DNA from: Pedobacter jeongneungensis
GTDB lineage: Bacteria > Bacteroidota > Bacteroidia > Sphingobacteriales > Sphingobacteriaceae
Direction: 5' to 3'
Length of the DNA stretch: 64,000 nucleotides
Assembly: GCF_000633455.1 (NCBI RefSeq)
Contig: NZ_AYMG01000023.1
Location: forward strand, 248,001-312,000
The notes beneath the pieces are model-generated. The model searched no databases. It had not been told where the DNA came from and saw only the letters and a list, made by a program, of their open reading frames with translations. Position 1 is the first letter of the stretch. The number at the start of each line of letters is the position of its first letter. Positions 16,328-23,562 of the stretch are shown here, in pieces. A program made the translations under genes and the position numbers.

Positions 16328-17300
16328 ATCGATAAAGATAGAAAATTGAAAGCATTTGCTTTTGTAAATTCAGCTTTACAGAAAGGATTTGTGCCCCTGG
16401 TTTTGGCGTTGCCGCTAATACTAGTGACAATTAGTTTTTTTGCCACAGATGTACACCGATAAACACGGATTTTTTTATACTATACCAAGGTCTGTGTCCT
16501 CACAGACCTGTTGAGTTCTAATCTTCGCGTCCCACTAAAAACTTGCGACAATTATTTTTTTGCCACGGAGACACAGAAAACACGGAGAATATATCTTGAG
16601 TTGAATAAATGCTGATAAACTAGCGAAAAACCCTTTACGTTCAGAACCACAGCCCCATGTAAAATAAACCTGATGGGAACGGCACCTTTTTGGCTGTCAC
16701 CCTGAGGGATAATTTATTTCATAAAAATCGATATAAATGGCGTATTCAATTGATTATTTTCTGCCCACTGCACATTCTTGCCTCGGCTCGCCGCCGCCGA
16801 AGGGCTCTTTCTTTTTGGCATCAAAAAGAAACAAAAAATGCCGGCTGAAAATTTTTCTTTCAAAGCCAGTAGGCTGGCAGGGTCAGTAGAGCCCGAAAAA
16901 TTTGTTAGGCCGGATTTAAGTAGAACGGAGATGTGGTGCTTTGGCCTAGCTGGACGGGAAATGCATAGCTCCATAAATTGCTCATTAATAAACAATTACA
17001 AAATAACGTCAATGATAGCGGAGTCGAAGGGTAGCCAAAAAGGTACAGTGTACAGCAGGACTACCGGAACCGATTGGTGCAGAACCCTGCTTTTCAAAAA
17101 AAATTAAGAAATGGAAGCGTTGGAAATCAATTATTCCTTGCACAGATCCTCCGACTCCGCTCAGGATGACAATTTATGCAAAACTGTCTGCTAAGCAATT
17201 AATTCTATTTACCTACAGTCATTTACATGTTGAGTTTTAAACAAATCGGGTTCATTAAGCTTATTTTGCATAATTTAGCGAATTCACTTTGCCTTAATAC
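16328..17300. other. 973-bp repeat-rich spacer between amidohydrolase gene and mutL
   Basis: Contains two stretches of the type TTTTTGCCACAGATGTACAC / TTTTTGCCACGGAGACACAG (about 16436 and 16555), a split inverted copy of the dispersed repeat seen at 2648-2770, a block rich in TTCTTTTTGGCATCAAAAAG (about 16810), and a half copy of the TCCTGAGC palindrome (about 17148-17172). Frames on both strands here are short, overlap each other and lack family features. No gene is called. A TAATTTAG at 17271-17278 may be the mutL -7 element. Confidence 0.6.
16620..17105 (-). repeat. Dispersed repeat, copy C, apparently interrupted
   Basis: Read on the minus strand, 17105-17040 matches the first half of copy A (GAAAAGCAG, CGGTTCCGGTAGTCCTGCTG, TACACT). 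16690-16650 matches the end of copy A (TGCCGTTCCCATCAGGTTTA). About 350 bp lie between the halves and are absent from copy A. Confidence 0.5.
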
Positions 17301-19139
17301 ATGACTGATATTATTCACTTATTGCCTGATGCTGTTGCCAATCAGATTGCTGCCGGAGAAGTTGTACAACGACCTGCCTCTGCAGTGAAAGAATTGCTCG
17401 AAAATTCGATAGATGCCGGCGCAGATAAAATCCAACTGGTGGTAAAAGATGCCGGTAAGGCACTGATTCAGATTGTTGATAATGGCTGTGGGATGAGCGT
17501 TACGGATGCCAGGATGTGTTTCGAACGCCATGCCACCTCAAAGGTGAAAAAGGCGGAAGATCTGTTTGCCATCCGTACCATGGGTTTCCGTGGCGAGGCC
17601 ATGGCTTCTATCGCGGCAATTGCGCAGGTAGAAATGAAAACACGCAGGCACGAGGATGAAATTGGCACCTGTATTTCTATCGAAGGGGCGCAAGTAATTA
17701 ACCAGGAACCTGTAGCCACATCGCCAGGAACACAGATTTCGATTAAAAATCTATTTTTCAACACCCCTGCCAGAAGGAATTTCCTTAAAAGCAATCCGGT
17801 AGAAATGCGCCATATTCTGGATGAATTTCAACGGGTGGCCCTGGCGCATCCGGGTGTATTTTTTAGCCTTCACCACGATGGTGTTGAAATATTTAACCTA
17901 CCTAAAGGCAATTTAAAACAACGGATTGTCCATCTTTTTGGCAATAATTATAATGAGCGTTTGGTTCCGGTTGAAGAGGAAACAACCATCATCAACCTTA
18001 AAGGTTACATCGGTAAGCCTGCTTTTGCCAAGAAAACCAGGGGCGAGCAGTTCTTTTTTGTAAATAATCGTTTCATTAAAGATCCTTATTTAAACCATGC
18101 AGTAAGTTCTGCTTTTGAGGAGTTATTACCTGATGATAGTTACCCGCTTTATGTGCTGTTTATTGAGATTGATCCTTCGAAAATTGATGTAAACGTACAT
18201 CCAACCAAAACCGAGATTAAATATCTGGACGAAAAATCCATTTATGCGATCATGAAATCGGCGGTAAAACGTTCCATTGGTCGTTATAATATTGCGCCAA
18301 CCTTAGATTTTGATCAGGAAACAGGCTTTAGCAATATGATTACGCAAAAAGCGGTTGAAGATATTGTACCACCAAGTATTAATTTCAATCCTGATTTTAA
18401 TCCTTTCGCAAGCGATAAAAGTTCGGTATCGGGCTACGCTTCATCGCCAAGAAATTATGATGCAAAACCAAGTGCAAAAAACTGGGGTTCGCTTTACGAT
18501 ATCACTGAACAACCTGTTGTAGAGCAGACTTCGATTTACGAGGACGAAACGATTTTAGAAACAAAGCAAAAGCAGTACATGCAATTGCACAACAGGTATA
18601 TTGTTTCTCAGATTAAATCGGGATTGATGGTAATCGATCAACAAATGGCACACGAGCGGATCCTTTACGAACGTTTTCTCGTACATCTGGATGACCGCAA
18701 AGGTGCGTCGCAGCAAAGTTTATTTCCCCAAACCATTACGCTTAATGCCAACGATTTCGAACTGGCTAAAAGTTTACTGGACGATATAAAAAGTTTGGGC
18801 TTTGATGTACGCGAATTTGGAAAAAATACGTTGGTAGTAGAAGGTGTTCCTGTTGATTTAGGGAGCAGTAATATTAACGAAACACAGTTGTTTGAACAAT
18901 TGATTGAGGGCTTTAAGAACTCGCAGCAGGAATTAAAACTGAGCAAACGCGACAGCTTAGCCAGAAGTTTAGCCAAGAACAGTGCCATTAAAGCAGGTAC
19001 AAGCCTTGGTCAGGAAGAAATGAATACGCTGATTGATGAACTTTTTGCCTGCAAAACCCCTAACTTTAGCGTGAGCGGAAAACCGGTTATCCAAACCATT
19101 ACTTTAGCGGAACTGGATAAGAAGTTTGAGAAGAGTTAA
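17301..19139 (+). CDS. mutL: DNA mismatch repair protein MutL
   Basis: 612 residues. The GHKL ATPase domain is complete: LENSIDAGADKIQ with the catalytic glutamate of motif I (about 33-45), DNGCGM (motif II), and TMGFRGEAMASI (motif III, about 93-104). The transducer domain contains NVHPTKTEIKY. The C-terminal dimerisation domain has DQQMAHERILYE (about 446-457), the place of the endonuclease motif DQHA(x)2E(x)4E. The metal-binding acidic residues are kept, but His is Gln and Ala is Met. Together with ACKTPNFSVSGKP near the end, this suggests a nicking-type MutL as in bacteria without MutH. It couples MutS mismatch recognition to strand excision. It stands alone. Confidence 0.97.
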   Translation: MTDIIHLLPDAVANQIAAGEVVQRPASAVKELLENSIDAGADKIQLVVKDAGKALIQIVDNGCGMSVTDARMCFERHATSKVKKAEDLFAIRTMGFRGEAMASIAAIAQVEMKTRRHEDEIGTCISIEGAQVINQEPVATSPGTQISIKNLFFNTPARRNFLKSNPVEMRHILDEFQRVALAHPGVFFSLHHDGVEIFNLPKGNLKQRIVHLFGNNYNERLVPVEEETTIINLKGYIGKPAFAKKTRGEQFFFVNNRFIKDPYLNHAVSSAFEELLPDDSYPLYVLFIEIDPSKIDVNVHPTKTEIKYLDEKSIYAIMKSAVKRSIGRYNIAPTLDFDQETGFSNMITQKAVEDIVPPSINFNPDFNPFASDKSSVSGYASSPRNYDAKPSAKNWGSLYDITEQPVVEQTSIYEDETILETKQKQYMQLHNRYIVSQIKSGLMVIDQQMAHERILYERFLVHLDDRKGASQQSLFPQTITLNANDFELAKSLLDDIKSLGFDVREFGKNTLVVEGVPVDLGSSNINETQLFEQLIEGFKNSQQELKLSKRDSLARSLAKNSAIKAGTSLGQEEMNTLIDELFACKTPNFSVSGKPVIQTITLAELDKKFEKS

Positions 19140-19322
19140 CAGTTTGGAGTCCTAAGTCAGGAGTCTTTAGTCGAAAGACGGAGGTCAGAATGCCGGAGAT
19201 GGGAGTTTGGAGATGGGAGTTATGGCCGATTAACCGATTTAAACAATTAACCAGTTAACCCAATGAACAATTTTCAATTAACCGATTAACCAGTTTAAAC
19301 AATTAACCCCTTTTAAAATTAA
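19140..19322. repeat. Low-complexity repeats after mutL
   Basis: Has an AGTCnnAGTC-type stretch (19148-19215) and then a tandem of GATTAACCGATTTAAACAAT / TTAACCAG units (about 19228-19312). The same GATTAACCGATTTAAACAAT unit is found at 23390-23416 and, inverted, at 54157-54180. Confidence 0.65.
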
Positions 19323-20054
19323 ATGAACAACATACATATTCCACCAGTAGTAAAAAACCTACTGATTATTAACATTTTATTTTTCGCAGCTACTTATTTA
19401 TTAACCAGGCTTCATCTCGATGATATCCTGGCAGTGTATTATTTTGATTCGCCAAAATTCGAAATATGGCAGCCCATAAGCTATATGTTTATGCATGGTG
19501 GTATAGCCCATATCTTTTTCAATATGTTTGCATTATACTCTTTCGGAAGCTTATTAGAATCAAGGTGGGGAGCCAAAAAATTTATTATTTTTTATTTTAT
19601 TACAGGCTTAGGTGCGCTTGCGCTGCAATGGGCTGTACAGGCTTATGAAGTACATCAGATTATAGGTAGTATTACCAATAACGGCAAGGTAAATTTAGCG
19701 GCATTATTACAGGGAGAGTTTAATACTAAACAACTTTCAATGGCACAGGCGGTAACCCTGCGCAGCATTTATTTTGGTGGAATGTTAGGCGCATCAGGAG
19801 CCATTTTTGGCTTATTGGTTGCTTTTGGTATGTTGTATCCAAATGCAGAATTATTAATCATGTTTATCCCTATTCCGGTAAAAGCAAAATACATTATACC
19901 TATTTATATCCTTCTGGAGTTATCTTTGGGTGTAGCACAGTTTGAGGGTGATTCTGTTGCACATTATGCTCACCTGGGTGGTGCTTTAATTGGCTTTATA
20001 CTCGTTAAATTATGGAAAGATAAAAACGATACATTTTATACACTCTATGAATAA
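19323..20054 (+). CDS. Rhomboid-family intramembrane serine protease (first of two)
   Basis: 243 residues, six hydrophobic segments. The catalytic serine is in GASGA at 156-160 (S158), and the catalytic histidine is H217 in YAHLGGALIGF. The second-helix motif HGGIAHIFFN (58-67), with the oxyanion His/Asn, is present, so an active protease is expected. An insertion between the second and third segments (about 105-140) is longer than in E. coli GlpG. It cuts transmembrane substrates inside the membrane; no substrate is known here. It overlaps the next gene by 8 nt. Confidence 0.93.
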   Translation: MNNIHIPPVVKNLLIINILFFAATYLLTRLHLDDILAVYYFDSPKFEIWQPISYMFMHGGIAHIFFNMFALYSFGSLLESRWGAKKFIIFYFITGLGALALQWAVQAYEVHQIIGSITNNGKVNLAALLQGEFNTKQLSMAQAVTLRSIYFGGMLGASGAIFGLLVAFGMLYPNAELLIMFIPIPVKAKYIIPIYILLELSLGVAQFEGDSVAHYAHLGGALIGFILVKLWKDKNDTFYTLYE

Positions 20055-20901
20055 TACTTTCAAAGATTTAAAATACAAGGTTTTTCAATCTGGCAACCCA
20101 GTATTCTTTTACATTGGGATTAATGTGCTGTTGTTTCTGATTATCGCTGTTATTGGTGTATTTAGCTGGCTAAGTGGCAAAGGAGATTTGATCAGTCCGT
20201 TGGTTAGGGAGTATGTAGGTTTACCCGCAAGCATTTCTAAATTACCAGAACGTTTTTACACGGTATTTACCTACATGTTTATTCATGATGGGATTCTTCA
20301 TATCCTGTTCAATATGCTTGGTCTGTATTGGTTTGGCAGTATATTCATGAATTTCTTAAAAAGCAAACAGTTCCATTTTGTGTATCTGGCTGGTGGATTA
20401 TTTGGTGGTTTATTTGCAGTAGCTGTATTGAATATATTCCCGGTATATGCAGGTGGATTAGCTGGTGTAACTATTGTTGGCGCCTCTGCTGCGGTAATGG
20501 CCATCATTTTTGCTGCGGCAACGTTGGTTCCTAATTATACCATTATGTTGTTCATTTTTGGGGAAGTTAAAATTAAATGGATCGCCATTGTTTATTTTGT
20601 TCTCGATTTTCTAGCCATCGGTTCGGTAAATGCTGGCGGGAGCTTAGCCCATATCGGTGGTGCCTTGTTAGGCTTTGTTTTTATTAAACGCTTGCAAAGC
20701 GGAAACGACTGGAGCAAGCTTTTTGAGCGCAAACCAAAACTAAAAGTAGTACGCAACGAAAAACCGGTAAAAAAGCCAGAGTTTAAAGGTGGTGTTTCTC
20801 AACAGGAAATTGATGCCATTTTAGATAAAATATCTACTTCAGGATACGACAAATTAAGTGCGGTAGAAAAAGAAAAACTGTTTAAGGCAAGTAAAGATTA
20901 A
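20047..20901 (+). CDS. Rhomboid-family intramembrane serine protease (second of two)
   Basis: 284 residues when started at the ATG at 20047, which follows the usual N-terminus (MNNTFKDLKYKVFQSGNPVF). An ATG 57 nt upstream lies deep inside the first rhomboid gene and is unlikely. Catalytic S147 is in GASAA and H202 is in AHIGGALLGF; HDGILHILFNM (80-90) carries the oxyanion residues. The usual GxSG is GASAA here, so Gly is replaced by Ala after the serine. A cytoplasmic tail of about 70 residues ends in a short helical domain (SQQEIDAILDKISTSGYDKL) common in Bacteroidota rhomboids. It overlaps the upstream gene by 8 nt and the downstream one by 1 nt. Confidence 0.92.
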   Translation: MNNTFKDLKYKVFQSGNPVFFYIGINVLLFLIIAVIGVFSWLSGKGDLISPLVREYVGLPASISKLPERFYTVFTYMFIHDGILHILFNMLGLYWFGSIFMNFLKSKQFHFVYLAGGLFGGLFAVAVLNIFPVYAGGLAGVTIVGASAAVMAIIFAAATLVPNYTIMLFIFGEVKIKWIAIVYFVLDFLAIGSVNAGGSLAHIGGALLGFVFIKRLQSGNDWSKLFERKPKLKVVRNEKPVKKPEFKGGVSQQEIDAILDKISTSGYDKLSAVEKEKLFKASKD

Positions 20902-22013
20902 TGGCTACAAAAAAGAAGAAGTATAGTTTTCTGGATAAACTCCTCCTGCCCATTGCAGTTGCGCTGGCCATAGCCTTGCTTTTGGGCGTGCTTGCCGGAA
21001 ATATGGATCCACGTAAACATGCGCTGATTGCTTTTTTTGGCCTTGCCTATCCCTTTGTTTTATTTGGCAATATTATTTTCCTGATCTGGTGGTTTTTAAG
21101 CAAAAAATGGGTTTTCGCAATTACAACCGTTCTGGTTATTGCCATCGGAGGTAAAACGTTAAAGGCAACCTTTGCTGTTGGTGGTGATGAAGGTCCGGTT
21201 GAAAGAACCGACAATAGCATCAGGATGATGACCTACAATGTACATAGTTTTAAACTTTACGGCGAAGACAATACCGAATCGGTAAAGGAAAAAATGCTTC
21301 AGGTGGTAAAAGACCAAAATCCGGATATTATCTGTTTTCAGGAATTTTTTACACGTTATAAAGGGGCATTTGATACTGTTGATAGTTTAAAAGCATTGCT
21401 GAACACCAAATATTACTACTTCGTTCCAACCAATAAGAATGACTACGAAGCCACTGGTTTGGCTATATTTTCTAAATTCCCCATTAAAAATTCAGGTAAG
21501 ATCCCTTTTATGGAAGGGCTTGCGGGCAACATGAGCATTTATGCTGATTTAAACATTAAAGGAAAAACACTAAGGGTTTATAATGTGCATTTCCAGTCTA
21601 TTTCTTTTGAAAAACAGGATTACGAGTATCTGGATAAGGTAAAAGAAATGAATACGCAGCTAAAACCATCCAAAAGGATCTTAAGCATGCTGAAAAATGC
21701 TTTTTTGAAACGGAGCGGTCAGGTAGATATTATGAAAAAGGAAATGACCGCCTGTAAAACACCCTACCTTATTGCAGGCGATTTTAACGATACCCCAGCA
21801 TCTTACGTGGTTACCCAGATTACGGCTGGTTTGAACAACAGTTTTATAAAAAAAGGAAATGGTTTTGGCAAAACCTATAATGGTAAATTCCCCAATTTCC
21901 AGATCGATTATATTGCTACTTCTAAAGAACTAGAGGTGCTAAACTACAAAATTACCCAGGCCAAATTATCCGATCATTTTCCTGTACGGAGTGATTTGAG
22001 GTTTGTGCCTTAA
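20901..22013 (+). CDS. Membrane-anchored endonuclease/exonuclease/phosphatase-family protein
   Basis: 370 residues. The first 90 hold three hydrophobic segments (about 15-30, 40-68 and 70-85). The rest is an EEP-fold domain: MMTYNVHSFKLYG, PDIICFQEFF (the metal-binding Glu), YNVHFQS, AGDFNDTPAS, and the C-terminal LSDHFPVRSDL with the catalytic Asp-His pair. EEP enzymes hydrolyse phosphodiesters in nucleic acids, phosphoinositides or lipids. With this membrane anchor and a likely extracytoplasmic domain, a lipid or secreted nucleic-acid role is possible. The start codon overlaps the rhomboid stop (TAATG), so the three genes form a coupled operon. Confidence 0.9.
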   Translation: MATKKKKYSFLDKLLLPIAVALAIALLLGVLAGNMDPRKHALIAFFGLAYPFVLFGNIIFLIWWFLSKKWVFAITTVLVIAIGGKTLKATFAVGGDEGPVERTDNSIRMMTYNVHSFKLYGEDNTESVKEKMLQVVKDQNPDIICFQEFFTRYKGAFDTVDSLKALLNTKYYYFVPTNKNDYEATGLAIFSKFPIKNSGKIPFMEGLAGNMSIYADLNIKGKTLRVYNVHFQSISFEKQDYEYLDKVKEMNTQLKPSKRILSMLKNAFLKRSGQVDIMKKEMTACKTPYLIAGDFNDTPASYVVTQITAGLNNSFIKKGNGFGKTYNGKFPNFQIDYIATSKELEVLNYKITQAKLSDHFPVRSDLRFVP

Positions 22014-22496
22014 TTTCTTAAAAGATTTTAATATTCCCGTTGACTGAAGTCAACGGCTAAGAATTGCTTCCTCTTACCTCGTCGCTGTTCTGAAACTTCA
22101 GAGTACTGCTTCAACCGGGGCTAAAGGGCCAAAACCGCATTCCATTTTTTGGTTTACAGAGTGCAGAACCCTTGTTCATAAACCCGATTAAGCGGAATAG
22201 CCCGCAGCGCAGCGAGGACTATAAGCGAAAGCGGGGCTGTAAGCTGCCAAGAACCACAAACCGATCATTTCCTAATCTTAATAGATTTCTTTCATCATTC
22301 GTCGTTCTAAATTCTATTTCAGTCGGTGAAGCATCTACCTATAGAATATTCTTATGGTTCGTAGAGACACAAACCATGGAAATGGAAAATGACGACTGAA
22401 TTACTAGCTATTTTATTTTCTTACCATACATCAACATTACACTTAGGGCTTATCTGCATATTTGCCATGTAAAATTTAAAAAAATCATCAAAAGAT
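22014..22496. other. Repeat-bearing spacer before the nitroreductase gene
   Basis: Includes the GTTGACTGAAGTCAAC palindrome near 22038-22054 and a long element around 22180-22245 with AGCCCGCAGCGCAGCGAGGA and GCGAAAGCGGGGCTGTAAGC, a dispersed type in this lineage. The 75-codon frame through it is not believed. A candidate CATATTTG (-7-like) precedes the gene. Confidence 0.55.
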
Positions 22497-23129
22497 ATGA
22501 GTTTAATAGATGCCCTAAACTGGCGTTATGCCGTTAAGAAAATGAACGGTCAACCCGTTGAACAAGAAAAGGTTGATAAAATCATTGCTGCTGCACACTT
22601 AGCACCAACTTCATCAGGTTTACAACCTTTTAAAGTAATTGTGGTAACCAACCAGGAATTAAAAGAAAAAATTGCACCGATTGCTTTTAATCAATCGCAG
22701 GTAATTGATTCTTCTCACCTATTGATTTTCGCAGCAAATGAAAATTACACAGAAGAAGGAATTGATGCTGTTTTTAACAGAATGAATACTGAGCGCGGCT
22801 TACCACTAGATGCAACGGATGCCTACAAAACACAATTAAAAGGCATGATCTTATCGAGAACTGCTGAAGAAAACTTTAACCATGCTGCCCGTCAGGCTTA
22901 TATTGGTTTCGGTATTGCCATTGCAGAAGCGGCTTTGTTAAAAGTTGATGCTACGCCAATGGAAGGCTTTAACGGTCCGGCATTAGATGAACTTTTAGGT
23001 TTAGATAAAAAAGGCTTAAAAAGTGTTACTTTATTACCACTAGGAAACAGGGACGAAGCCGGCGATTGGTTGGTAAACCTTAAAAAGGTACGATCACCTA
23101 AAGAGGAATTTTTGATCGAATTTAAATAA
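22497..23129 (+). CDS. Nitroreductase-family NAD(P)H oxidoreductase (NfsB-like)
   Basis: 210 residues of the FMN-dependent nitroreductase family, close in layout to oxygen-insensitive NfsB and dihydropteridine reductase. FMN-binding RYAVKKMNG (about 10-18), HLAPTSSGLQPFKVIVV (about 35-51) and the C-terminal LLPLGNRDEAGDW are visible. It acts as a cytoplasmic dimer and reduces quinones, nitro compounds or flavins by two-electron steps. The physiological substrate is unknown. It is monocistronic, with a terminator shortly after the stop. Confidence 0.92.
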   Translation: MSLIDALNWRYAVKKMNGQPVEQEKVDKIIAAAHLAPTSSGLQPFKVIVVTNQELKEKIAPIAFNQSQVIDSSHLLIFAANENYTEEGIDAVFNRMNTERGLPLDATDAYKTQLKGMILSRTAEENFNHAARQAYIGFGIAIAEAALLKVDATPMEGFNGPALDELLGLDKKGLKSVTLLPLGNRDEAGDWLVNLKKVRSPKEEFLIEFK

Positions 23130-23150
23130 CAGGCAAACACCATTATATTT

Positions 23151-23180
23151 AAAACGGGCCGCTTTTTTAGCGGCTTGTTT
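23151..23180 (+). terminator. Intrinsic terminator after the nitroreductase gene
   Basis: The stem around GCCGCT (23158-23163, preceded by AAACGG) and AGCGGC (23169-23174, followed by TTGTTT) has a five-base T loop and extends through wobble pairs to AAA/TTT. It lies 21 nt after the stop. Confidence 0.8.
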
Positions 23181-23223
23181 TGTTTATAGGGTTCATCATA
23201 TCGAGTATCCCATAACAAAAATC

Positions 23224-23359
23224 CGTCATTGCGAACTGAAGCACCGCCAGTGGGTTGGCGTGAAGCAATCTTTACATATCAATTTAACTCAATTAGAAAG
23301 ATTCCTTCCCCGAAAGTCGGGGCAGGCTGTCGGCTGAAAAAGCCTTCTCGCAATGACGG
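23224..23359. repeat. 136-bp palindromic element of the GTCATTGCGA family
   Basis: CGTCATTGCGA (23224-23234) and TCGCAATGACGG (23349-23360) form the ends. Inner arms GCAATCTTT and AAAGATTCC also pair. Single ends of the same family (TTCGGTTCGCAATGAC) occur at 47119, 48039, 48540 and 53507. It looks like a non-coding, MITE-like palindrome. Confidence 0.7.
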
Positions 23360-23562
23360 TTTTGGCTAGCTTTGGAGTCAATTAACCGATTTAAACAATT
23401 AACCAGTTTTCAATTCTCAGTTGGCAGTTCCCCCAATGAATGAATGAACTAATGATCAATGAACCAATAATCTTTTGTAAAAAAATGTTAAACCTCTTTA
23501 CAATTTAGGCGCTCTCTTTATAATTGGATATATTTACGGGCTTAGCATTTAATAACCAATCC

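Noticed and set aside
16714-17107. Two overlapping frames in the spacer before mutL
   Set aside because: They lie on opposite strands over the same dispersed repeat and have no protein features.
22172-22399. 75-codon frame before the nitroreductase gene
   Set aside because: Encoded by a dispersed intergenic element.
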